DNA of 64,000 bases from Pseudoselenomonas ruminantium (lineage in GTDB: Bacteria > Bacillota > Negativicutes > Selenomonadales > Selenomonadaceae): NCBI GenBank assembly GCA_902781305.1, contig CACZIV010000004.1:1-64000 (forward strand), read 5' to 3'. A model generated the notes under the pieces. The model had not been told where the DNA came from. It saw nothing but the letters and a program-made list of their open reading frames with translations, and searched no databases. The position numbers and the translations under genes were made by a program. Below are positions 9,321 through 16,838 of this stretch, piece by piece. Each line of letters starts with the position of its first letter. The first letter of the stretch is position 1.

Positions 9321-9521
9321 GGGCGGACGGGGGTGTACTTTTTCTGTAGGAGCGACTGCCTGAACGTAGTGAAGGCCGGCCCGACGTAGGCAGTTACCGG
9401 AAATCACGCTGAAAGACGCGCCGCCGGCCTGCCCGGCGCATATAGCTAAACAGCGATTTCTTTCAGGGAGGGTCGTTTAGCGGAATCAGAAAAAGCACTC
9501 CCCCGTTCGCCCCCTAACTAC
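9312..9521. repeat. 210-bp branched palindrome (large repeat copy A)
   Basis: Outer arms GTAGCTTGGGGGCGGACGGG (from 9312) and the complementary stretch ending at 9521 pair over about 35 bp. Few mismatches occur, including the conserved A-C (left GTAC, right GCAC). The interior shares two blocks with the palindrome at 8884-9078 when read on the opposite strand: the GC-rich core (9417-9440) and the AGGCAGTCG-type block (9351-9369 as its complement). It ends 83 nt before the next start codon. Confidence 0.8.
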
Positions 9522-9604
9522 GTATGAACAAGATACCTTTACCACGAACTGAACTTCCCGACAAACTGCAATTTCACAGCTTCTTTATTTTAGGAGATTC
9601 GTAA

Positions 9605-11401
9605 ATGGAAGAAAATAAAATTCTCTGGCTGGCTGTTAATGCCAAGTATTCTCATACCTCGCTGTCTGTCCGTTATTTGCGGCAGGCGGTGCCGGGCTCG
9701 GAAATTATGGAGTTGACGATTAATCATCAACTATTGGCCATGCTCGGGGAAATCTATAGTGCCCAGCCTAAGGTACTGGGGATTTCCTGTTATATCTGGA
9801 ATATTGAACTGGTCAAGAATCTGCTGAAACTTTTGCCTGCGGCTTTGCCGAATACCATCATTATCTGTGGCGGGCCGGAGGTTTCCTATGGCGTGGCTGA
9901 GTTCATGCAGGAATTTCCCATGGTGGATTATGTGTGCCGTGGGGAAGGTGAAGTTGCCCTGCCGGAGTTGGTGAACTATTTGCAGCAGGCCGATTTTGAC
10001 CGGTCAAAAGTCAATGGTCAGCTTGACCAGTCAGCGATTCCCGGTATTGCCTGGCGCAGTTTGACTGGTCAAATCAATGAGGGGCAGGATGTGACGGTGG
10101 CTGATTTTGCGGGCAAGGTGCCCTTTGCCTACCGCGCAGAGGAAATGGCGGATATCAGGGAACGGATTCTCTACTATGAAACCAGCCGCGGCTGTCCGTT
10201 TTCCTGTGCCTATTGTCTTTCCTGTGCGACGGCAGGCGTGCGCTTTTTGCCGTTGGAGCGGGTGTTTAAGGAATTGGATTTCTTTGTTGCCCATGATGTG
10301 CGGCAGGTGAAATTCGTTGACCGCACGTTTAATGCCAAGAAATCCCATTTTCTGCCCATCTTGCAGTATTTGCTCAAGCTGCCGGCTGACTGCCGTACGA
10401 ACTTTCATTTTGAAGTGGCGATTGATTATTTGGATGAAGAAGTCATGCAGGTGCTCGCGCAGCTGCCTAAGGGGCGTGTGCAGCTCGAAATTGGCATACA
10501 GTCCACCAATCCTGCGACACTGAAGGCTGTTTCCCGCGTAAATCATTGGCAGGATATTGCTGACCATATCCAAAAGATAATGAGTTTCCATAATATGCAC
10601 CTGCATGTGGATTTGATTATCGGCCTGCCGGGCGAGGGCATGGAATCCTTCCATAAGTCCTTTAATGATGTCTATGCGTTGCAGACGGATATGCTGCAGC
10701 TGGGCTTTTTGAAGTTCCTCAAAGGTGCGACGATGATGCAGCTGATTGACGCCTATCATTATCAGTATATGCCCATGGCACCTTATGAGGTATTGCAAAA
10801 TGATGTGTTGAGTTATGGGCAAATCCGTTGGTTCCATAGTTTTGAACAGGTATTTGAGCTCTATTACAATGCGGGGCGCTGCCGTAAGACGGCAAACTAT
10901 CTGATTCAGGAATGTGAGCAGGGGGATGCCTTTGCTTTTTGGCAGAAGTTTACCGACTGGTGGGAAGTGCGGGGCTTTCATAAAATCGGCCATAGCACCA
11001 AAAATCTCTATGGCTATCTGCGGGATTTTGCGCTGACGGCGTATTCTTTGCCTGCGGATTTACTGGATAATTTACTGCGCTATGATGCACTGCTCTCCGA
11101 TGGTGGCAAAATCCGCCCTGAGAACCTCAATTGGAACCGTCTGCAGTATCAGGATATTACCGCCGACTTCTGGAAGGGCGCGCCAAGCCGTGTGCGGGCT
11201 TACCTGCCGGATTACGAGTTCACCAATTGGCGGGATGTGAATAAGAAATACCATATTGAGGTCTTTGCCTATAATATGATGTTGACAAGTCAGAAGTTGA
11301 CTGGTCAACAGACCGCCCTGTTGTTTGACTATACCGCAGATGAGCCGGTATGTCAGCGAATTGAACTGGAGATTGGTTCATCTGTACAAGATGGTGTATA
11401 A
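9605..11401 (+). CDS. B12-binding-domain radical SAM protein (DUF4080 type)
   Basis: 598-aa iron-sulfur enzyme. An N-terminal cobalamin-binding-like Rossmann domain (about residues 5-135, with GISCYIWN and ICGGPEVSYG) is followed by a radical SAM core with CxxxCxxC at C197, C201 and C204. The C-terminal DUF4080-like part is rich in aromatic residues. The family's reaction is not established to my knowledge; methylation or lipid/peptide modification are possible. SD TAGGAG lies 7 nt before the ATG. Three exact copies of TTGACNNGTCAA lie inside this gene (9996, 10061, 11297). A second radical SAM gene follows after 43 nt, so co-transcription is likely. Confidence 0.85.
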   Translation: MEENKILWLAVNAKYSHTSLSVRYLRQAVPGSEIMELTINHQLLAMLGEIYSAQPKVLGISCYIWNIELVKNLLKLLPAALPNTIIICGGPEVSYGVAEFMQEFPMVDYVCRGEGEVALPELVNYLQQADFDRSKVNGQLDQSAIPGIAWRSLTGQINEGQDVTVADFAGKVPFAYRAEEMADIRERILYYETSRGCPFSCAYCLSCATAGVRFLPLERVFKELDFFVAHDVRQVKFVDRTFNAKKSHFLPILQYLLKLPADCRTNFHFEVAIDYLDEEVMQVLAQLPKGRVQLEIGIQSTNPATLKAVSRVNHWQDIADHIQKIMSFHNMHLHVDLIIGLPGEGMESFHKSFNDVYALQTDMLQLGFLKFLKGATMMQLIDAYHYQYMPMAPYEVLQNDVLSYGQIRWFHSFEQVFELYYNAGRCRKTANYLIQECEQGDAFAFWQKFTDWWEVRGFHKIGHSTKNLYGYLRDFALTAYSLPADLLDNLLRYDALLSDGGKIRPENLNWNRLQYQDITADFWKGAPSRVRAYLPDYEFTNWRDVNKKYHIEVFAYNMMLTSQKLTGQQTALLFDYTADEPVCQRIELEIGSSVQDGV

Positions 11402-11444
11402 GAAAGTATATAAGATAATATATAGGATATTTGAAAGGCTATAA

Positions 11445-12404
11445 ATGGAACAGACAATATATCGGGCATTTTCCGATTATCTAAAAGACCGCTACGGCGA
11501 GAAGGTCTATAAGCTGCCGATTGCGCTGCCAGTGACCTGTCCCAACCGGGACGGCACCTGCGGCAATGGCGGGGCTGGCTGTACGTTTTGCGGGGAGATT
11601 GGCACAGGCTATGAGAATCTGCCCGCGTCAATGACGATAACCGAGCAGATGGAGGCCAACAAGGCGCATATTGTGCCGAAGTACAAGGCGAAGAAGTTTA
11701 TTCCCTATCTGCAGAATTTCAGCAACACCTACACCACGCCGGAAAAATTGGCGGCCTGGGTGGATGAAGCCGGAGCGCCGGAAGATGTGGTGGCGGTTTA
11801 TATCGCCACCCGCCCTGACTGCGTCAGCGACGAGCATTTGGCGGTGCTGCAGGAGCAGAAGGAGAAGCACAATATTGACATCTGTGTGGAACTGGGGCTG
11901 CAGAGTACCAATATTCACACTTTGGTGGAGATCAACCGCGGCCATACGTTGGCAGAACTTATCGATGCTATTTTGCGCATTAAGAAATTCGGTATGCAGT
12001 CCTGCGTCCATTTGATTCTGAATCTTCCCTGGGATGATGAGCTGGATGTGATTGAGGATGCGAAGATTTTGTCGGCGTTGGGCGTTGACCAGGTGAAGCT
12101 GCATGCGCTGTACATCGTCAAGGGCACAGCTATGGCGAAGGATTATGAAGCGGGCAAAATCAAAATGATTACCTTGCCAGAATACGAGGACCGTGTGATT
12201 AAGTTTTTGGAACACCTCTCGCCGGACATTGTCCTGCAGCGCATTATCGGTCGGGCACCGGAGGAAAACACCCTCTTTTCCAACTGGCATACGGGCTGGT
12301 GGAAAATCCGCGACCATATCATCAACGTGATGCGGCAGGAGGGGCGCTATCAAGGACGGCTGTGTGATTATCTTAATGGCAAGGCTGTGCGAAAATTGTG
12401 CTAA
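11445..12404 (+). CDS. Radical SAM protein of the YhcC / TIGR01212 family
   Basis: 319 aa. The N-terminus carries the characteristic cysteine block CPNRDGTCGNGGAGCTFCGE (C32, C39, C46, C49), followed by a radical SAM barrel with an elongator-type ELGLQS motif and a closing block near IIGRAPEENTLFSNW. The family resembles YhcC of E. coli and its substrate is uncertain. It sits directly after the DUF4080 radical SAM gene. No terminator was seen before the following GGDEF gene, whose start is 97 nt away. Confidence 0.88.
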   Translation: MEQTIYRAFSDYLKDRYGEKVYKLPIALPVTCPNRDGTCGNGGAGCTFCGEIGTGYENLPASMTITEQMEANKAHIVPKYKAKKFIPYLQNFSNTYTTPEKLAAWVDEAGAPEDVVAVYIATRPDCVSDEHLAVLQEQKEKHNIDICVELGLQSTNIHTLVEINRGHTLAELIDAILRIKKFGMQSCVHLILNLPWDDELDVIEDAKILSALGVDQVKLHALYIVKGTAMAKDYEAGKIKMITLPEYEDRVIKFLEHLSPDIVLQRIIGRAPEENTLFSNWHTGWWKIRDHIINVMRQEGRYQGRLCDYLNGKAVRKLC

Positions 12405-12501
12405 ATTATATGGATTTTTATGTATAGAGCAGGAAATTCAGCGTTAAAGGTGTAATTAACTATGTAGTGTAGTGAATCTATATAAGTGTGGTGGTTGACC
12501 G

Positions 12502-14529
12502 ATGTTTCATTCAATAAAATTTCAAATATTGGCCATGTGTATGACCTTCATGCTGATACTGGCCTTGGGGATGGGCTCGGTCAGCGTGATGACCATTGAC
12601 CGGCTGACGGGAGAACATGAGGCGGAGAACCTTAACCGTGTAGCGGAGAATCAGCGGGCGGTTATCAATACGCAGCTGATTCATGCCGAGGATGTGACCA
12701 AGTTCGTTGCCAATGAGGTGAAGCTGCAGGTTGCAGCGGCACCGGGGCTGCCGGATAAGGAAATGCGGGAATTTTTGAGCCGCAGTGCAAAGCAGGCGTT
12801 TCAGAATGCAGTAGGCAATATGGATGTTGTATGTTCCTATTATGTCTATTATGCCGATGAGCTTAATGGCAGCGAGGAAAATTTGTGGCGTGTGCGGCCG
12901 GCTGAAGGTGAAGATTTTGAAGACAGGCCGCTTGGCTTGGTTTCGTCCTATGCTGCGGATGATGCAGCGCATACCAGCTGGTATAAACTGCCGGTAGAAA
13001 AAGGTCATGGGATGTGGGTACCGCCTTATTACTACGATGTGCAGGGGCGCTATCTGCTGTCTTATGTAACGCCGGTTTACAAGGATAAAAAACTCGTCGC
13101 GGTAATCGGTGTGGATTTGGATTTTCGTCAGCTGTTGTCACGCATAGAACATGTTCCGTCCTACAATTCGGGGCAGGCTTTTCTGACGGATTTATCCGGA
13201 CGCATTCATTATACGTTGGAAAATCCGGATGGCATTGAGTCAACCCGTGGCGGTCAGCTGATTTCCAGTACAGGTAAATTCTTTGTGCCCAATACGCACA
13301 GCAAGGAACTCATGCGCTACAACTGGAGCGGCAAAGAATACGATATGGCGGTGGTCAGCCTGCGCAATGAGCTGGCTTTGATGGTGGCAGCACCTGTGCA
13401 TGAAACCTATGCAGAAGCCATGTACAAAATCATTCAGCTCTGTGAAATATTCCTGCTCCTCGTGGTGATTTCGGCAGTATTTTGCTTTTTGGTGAGCACG
13501 CGCATGACGAAAAAACTGACGCGTCTTACGGAAGTATCGCATGAGGTGGCAGCCGGCAATTTTGATGTGGCTGTGCCCGAGGGCGGCAATGATGAAATCG
13601 GTGATTTGTGCCGGGCTTTTGCTAATGCGGCCAGCCAATTGAAGCGCAATCAGGAGGACATGGAAAAGCGGAGCAACCATGATGCGCTGACCGGCTTATT
13701 TAACCGCTTTGGTGTGGAGAGGGAACTCAAGGGGTGGTGGACGGACGCCAAAACGGCGGTGATGATGACGCTCGATATTGATGATTTTAAGTTCATCAAT
13801 GATTTGTACGGTCATGTCATCGGGGATGAGGTGCTGAAAAAACTGTCCCGGATTTTGCTTTCCTATTTCGGTGATGTGGGCATTGTGGGGCGCAATGGCG
13901 GTGACGAATTTATCGTCATTCTGAAGGATATCTCTATGGTAGAGGCCGAAAGACGGATTGCGGATTTCTGCAGCCTGCCCAAGAGCTTTACCGTCGGAGA
14001 GCGCGGCAAGACCTTCTCGGTTTCTGTGGGCGTCTCGATATATCCCGATTTGGCTGATGATTTGACTGCCTTGTTCCGGCAGTCTGACGAAGCGCTTTAT
14101 GGCGTGAAGCTCAAGGGGAAAAATGGCTATGTGATTTATGATGCGGAACTCGAGCAGCAGGTTATGCGGACAAGATTGGGCTTTAATCTGCATAATGTCA
14201 GCTGTAATCTGCCGGCGGCTATCTTGATTTACAAGATTGACCCGCAGAACACCTTGCTTTATGCGAGCGGTGAACTTTTGCGGCTGACGGGGGATGAAAG
14301 CTTGGATGCCCTGCAGCAGCGGACGGATGGTTCTGCCTTGGCTTTAGTGGATGAAAAGGAGCGAAATATCTTCCATAAGGAGAGCGAAAGCGAGAATACG
14401 AAAATATTCCGCTATCATCTGTGGAATGTGCAGCGGGGAGCGGTGGAAGTGGAAATCTGTCATCGCTTGGAGCTGCATCCTCTGTATGGAACGATATGTT
14501 ATGCCGTAATGTTGGAGCGTGAAAAGTAA
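12502..14529 (+). CDS. Membrane-bound diguanylate cyclase (Cache-HAMP-GGDEF)
   Basis: Predicted c-di-GMP synthase, 675 aa. TM1 is at about residues 7-28, a periplasmic Cache-like sensor at about 30-300, TM2 at about 310-335, then HAMP and a GGDEF domain with intact GGDEF at 466-470. The RxxD product-inhibition site is absent; the equivalent residues read GDVG. About 115 residues after the GGDEF domain form an extra PAS-like region (IYKIDPQNTLLYASGELLRLTG). No EAL or HD-GYP domain. Ligand unknown. Convergent with the next gene. Confidence 0.88.
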   Translation: MFHSIKFQILAMCMTFMLILALGMGSVSVMTIDRLTGEHEAENLNRVAENQRAVINTQLIHAEDVTKFVANEVKLQVAAAPGLPDKEMREFLSRSAKQAFQNAVGNMDVVCSYYVYYADELNGSEENLWRVRPAEGEDFEDRPLGLVSSYAADDAAHTSWYKLPVEKGHGMWVPPYYYDVQGRYLLSYVTPVYKDKKLVAVIGVDLDFRQLLSRIEHVPSYNSGQAFLTDLSGRIHYTLENPDGIESTRGGQLISSTGKFFVPNTHSKELMRYNWSGKEYDMAVVSLRNELALMVAAPVHETYAEAMYKIIQLCEIFLLLVVISAVFCFLVSTRMTKKLTRLTEVSHEVAAGNFDVAVPEGGNDEIGDLCRAFANAASQLKRNQEDMEKRSNHDALTGLFNRFGVERELKGWWTDAKTAVMMTLDIDDFKFINDLYGHVIGDEVLKKLSRILLSYFGDVGIVGRNGGDEFIVILKDISMVEAERRIADFCSLPKSFTVGERGKTFSVSVGVSIYPDLADDLTALFRQSDEALYGVKLKGKNGYVIYDAELEQQVMRTRLGFNLHNVSCNLPAAILIYKIDPQNTLLYASGELLRLTGDESLDALQQRTDGSALALVDEKERNIFHKESESENTKIFRYHLWNVQRGAVEVEICHRLELHPLYGTICYAVMLEREK

Positions 14530-14530
14530 A

Positions 14531-14575
14531 TACAGCAAGAGCGGATGCCAAATATCGGCATCCGCTCTTGCTGTA
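14531..14575. terminator. Perfect 19-bp hairpin between convergent genes
   Basis: Arms TACAGCAAGAGCGGATGCC (14531-14549) and its exact complement (14557-14575) with a 7-nt loop. There is no T run on the + side; on the - side it is followed by TTTACTTTT. It is most likely a bidirectional terminator that works better for the minus-strand gene. Confidence 0.65.
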
Positions 14576-14589
14576 TGGATAAAATTCAG

Positions 14590-15054
14590 TTATTGCTGAT
14601 TGTTGTTGCGCCGGGCTAAGATGCGAATGACCTTAGCGCCAGTGTTATGGATTTTGCGCAGGGGCGCAACTTTTGTCTTTACCTTGGGCTTGATTTCCTT
14701 CGGTGCACCGAAATCTCCGCGCTTTAAGACCGTGGTCTTGGTCTTATCCGGTTTGAAGAAATTGCGTACCGCCTGGCCGAGTTTATCCGGCTCGGCATCT
14801 TCCTGACAGAGGAAGACATCCAAAGCTACATATTTGAGCTGAGGATAGACATGCAGGGTGATATGCCCCTTGTCGAGCAGCAGGATGAAGGCATCGTGTT
14901 CGCTGTCCGGAGATTCCGTAACACAGCTAACCAGTTGCATCTGCAAATCCTGCAAAATGGTTTTGAGCATATCCAAAATGAGTTCTTTATCGGTTAATTG
15001 ATTGTTTTGACAGTTAAATAAGTCCGCGGTCAAATGCCGGGCAAGTATTTTCAT
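14590..15054 (-). CDS. S-adenosylmethionine decarboxylase homologue lacking the pyruvoyl serine
   Basis: 154 aa with the bacterial SpeD/SpeH fold: N-terminal ARHLTADLFNC, core GHITLHVYP, then YVALDVFLC. Compared with AdoMet decarboxylases, the self-cleaving serine (Ser63 in the Thermotoga enzyme) is glycine here (G63), while the catalytic His68 and Cys83 equivalents are present at the same numbers. Without Ser63 the usual pyruvoyl cofactor cannot form, so ordinary decarboxylation is not expected. The C-terminus is a basic tail rich in Lys/Arg. Its own promoter lies at 15091-15120. No spermidine synthase gene is adjacent. Confidence 0.75.
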   Translation of the reverse strand: MKILARHLTADLFNCQNNQLTDKELILDMLKTILQDLQMQLVSCVTESPDSEHDAFILLLDKGHITLHVYPQLKYVALDVFLCQEDAEPDKLGQAVRNFFKPDKTKTTVLKRGDFGAPKEIKPKVKTKVAPLRKIHNTGAKVIRILARRNNNQQ

Positions 15055-15090
15055 GTTTTAATCCGCTCCCTTCCCTATGACATAACCTAT

Positions 15091-15120
15091 ATTATAGTGG
15101 ATAAGCGGGGGGCTAGTCAA
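15091..15120 (-). promoter_or_regulatory. Promoter for the SAM-decarboxylase-like gene
   Basis: On the minus strand TTGACT (15120-15115) and TATAAT (15096-15091) are 18 bp apart, 36 bp before the start codon, with a GGGAAGGGAG Shine-Dalgarno between. Confidence 0.65.
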
Positions 15121-15149
15121 ATTTATTCTTGCAAAGAGAGGGGGAATTC

Positions 15150-15178
15150 TTGCGTTATAGAGTAAAAATTGATATTCT
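15150..15178 (+). promoter_or_regulatory. Promoter for the ispE operon
   Basis: TTGCGT (15150-15155), 17-bp spacer, TATTCT (15173-15178) with an extended-minus-10 TGA just before it. Divergent from the minus-strand promoter at 15091-15120. Confidence 0.55.
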
Positions 15179-15208
15179 AATAGAAGTTGATTGAATGGGA
15201 GTGTGCAG

Positions 15209-16078
15209 ATGGTTACAGTAGAGGCAAATGCCAAGATAAATTTGACGCTGGACATATTGGGCAAGCGTCCAGATGGTTTTCATGAAGTGGCTATGGTCAT
15301 GCAAACGATAGGTCTTCATGATACGCTGGTGATGGAAAAAACGGAGCGGGATATTGAGCTGAGCATTAACGTGCCCTGGCTGAAGGCGGATGAAAAGAAT
15401 CTGGCCTGGCGGGCGGCAGAGCTTATACGGCAGGAATACGGCCTTGAGGGGGGCGTGCGCATTGAACTGACGAAGCGCATCCCCGTGGCGGCAGGTCTTG
15501 CCGGCGGCAGCGCAGATGCAGCGGCTGTGCTCAAGGGCATGAATGATTTATATGGCCTGCAGCTCGATGAGGAAAAACTCTGTGAACTGGGCGCACGTCT
15601 AGGCTCGGATATTCCCTTCTGCATTATGGGAGGTACTATGCTGGCCACAGGGCGCGGGGAAGTGCTGACGAGGCTTTCCGATATGCCGGAAACCTGGGTG
15701 GTTCTGGCAAAACCGCGCATTTCGGTGTCCACGGCCTGGGCTTATCAGAATTATGATGAGCAGGGCGCAGATCGTCATCCGGATAATGAAGCCATCAAGC
15801 AGGCAATAGCCCGCGGCAATCGAAAAGCCGTAGCCGGGTTATTGTGTAATGTGCTGGAAAGTGTTACTATAAAGAAGTATGACGTAATCGCAGAATATAA
15901 GCAGATGATGCTGGACAAGGGCGCGATGGCCAGCATGATGTCCGGCAGCGGCCCGACCGTCTTCGGCCTGGCGAAAAGCCGGGAACAGGCGGAGTCCATT
16001 GCCGATGTTCTGCGGCAGGAAACCAATGCGGATGTCTTTGTCACCCGTACATTCCAGATGAGTCGAAGAAAAGCGTAA
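15209..16078 (+). CDS. ispE: 4-diphosphocytidyl-2-C-methyl-D-erythritol kinase
   Basis: ATP-dependent kinase of the MEP isoprenoid pathway, cytoplasmic, GHMP fold. The signatures are NAKINLTLDILGKRPDGFHE at the N-terminus (substrate site), PVAAGLAGGSADAAAVL (ATP loop) and MSGSGPTVFGL near the C-terminus. About 289 aa, typical. ATG at 15209 follows GGGAGTG by 5 nt; an upstream TTG lies before that site. It is followed by gntR, glmU and prs on the same strand. Confidence 0.95.
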   Translation: MVTVEANAKINLTLDILGKRPDGFHEVAMVMQTIGLHDTLVMEKTERDIELSINVPWLKADEKNLAWRAAELIRQEYGLEGGVRIELTKRIPVAAGLAGGSADAAAVLKGMNDLYGLQLDEEKLCELGARLGSDIPFCIMGGTMLATGRGEVLTRLSDMPETWVVLAKPRISVSTAWAYQNYDEQGADRHPDNEAIKQAIARGNRKAVAGLLCNVLESVTIKKYDVIAEYKQMMLDKGAMASMMSGSGPTVFGLAKSREQAESIADVLRQETNADVFVTRTFQMSRRKA

Positions 16079-16101
16079 TTTATAAAAGAGGTAGGCCTGA
16101 T

Positions 16102-16815
16102 ATGACAAACAGATTAGCTCCAATTAAGCTTGACAGTTACCAGCCGCTCCGTGAGGTTGTGTGTGAATCCCTGCGGGAAGCTATTCGCAGCGGGGTATTA
16201 AAACCTGGCGAACGCATTATGGAAATTCAGCTGGCTGAGGAGTTGGGGGTCAGCCGTACTCCGGTGCGGGAGGCTATCCGCAAACTGGAGCTTGAGGGTT
16301 ATGTGGTGATGATGCCCCGGCGGGGAACGTATGTAGCCAGTATGTCCATCCGCGACATCAATGAGATTTTTGAAATCCGTACCGCTTTGGAATCGTTATC
16401 CAATGGGCTGGCTGTTGACCATATCACCGATGATGAGCTCGAACACTTACAGCGTCTGCTCGTGATTATTGGTGGTTATATCAAGGAAGGCAATATCGAA
16501 AAAATCGTGGAAACGGATATTGAGTTCCATGATCTGCTCTATCATGCGGCCCGCAATGAGCGTTTGGTGGGCATTATTTCCAATCTGCGCGACCAGCTCA
16601 CGCGGTTCCGGACGCTCTCCATGTCCTATCCAGGGCGTCTGGAAGAAACGCTGGAAGAACACCGCCTGATTGTGGATGCCATAGCCAGTGGTGACCGCAA
16701 GGCTGCCAGCCGCGCGGCAGAGCGCCATATGGAAAACTCGGAAAAGACACTCTTAAAGGCCATGGAAGCCTTGGAAAATGAAAAAAAAGCCAAGGCGAAA
16801 AAGGCCAAGAAATAA
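16102..16815 (+). CDS. GntR-family transcriptional regulator (FadR/FCD subfamily)
   Basis: 237 aa. N-terminal winged helix at about residues 10-80 with the GntR helix LAEELGVSRTPVREAIRKLE, then an all-helical FCD ligand domain carrying metal-site-type His residues (DIEFHDLLYHAA, EEHRLIVDAI, AAERHMENSE). The C-terminus ends in a Lys-rich tail. It lies between ispE and glmU in what looks like one operon; the ligand and targets are unknown. Confidence 0.92.
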   Translation: MTNRLAPIKLDSYQPLREVVCESLREAIRSGVLKPGERIMEIQLAEELGVSRTPVREAIRKLELEGYVVMMPRRGTYVASMSIRDINEIFEIRTALESLSNGLAVDHITDDELEHLQRLLVIIGGYIKEGNIEKIVETDIEFHDLLYHAARNERLVGIISNLRDQLTRFRTLSMSYPGRLEETLEEHRLIVDAIASGDRKAASRAAERHMENSEKTLLKAMEALENEKKAKAKKAKK

Positions 16816-16838
16816 AATTTTAAGGAGATATTGAAAAA

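Larger units (their letters stand above)
8763..9580. other. Gene-free composite block of nested inverted and direct repeats
   Basis: The 858-bp gap between pepD and the next gene holds no credible gene. Its outer ends are inverted copies of one sequence. On the right, 9559-9580 read in reverse complement gives GCTGTGAAATTGCAGTTTGTCG. On the left the same sequence is split: GCTGTGAAAT at 8763-8772 and AAATTGCAGTTTATCG at 8827-8842, with the pepD terminator between. Inside lie a 195-bp palindrome, two 78-bp direct repeats and a 210-bp palindrome, listed separately. It may be a miniature mobile element or a large structured non-coding RNA. No open frame of convincing composition lies inside. Confidence 0.6.

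Noticed and set aside
9216..9407. Short minus-strand open frame within the repeat block
   Set aside because: It overlaps the direct repeat and the palindrome arm, has no Shine-Dalgarno and its composition follows the repeats.
8884..9521. CRISPR-like or retron interpretation of the repeat block
   Set aside because: Only two direct repeats, far longer than CRISPR repeats, with no evenly spaced spacers and no cas or reverse transcriptase gene in the window.
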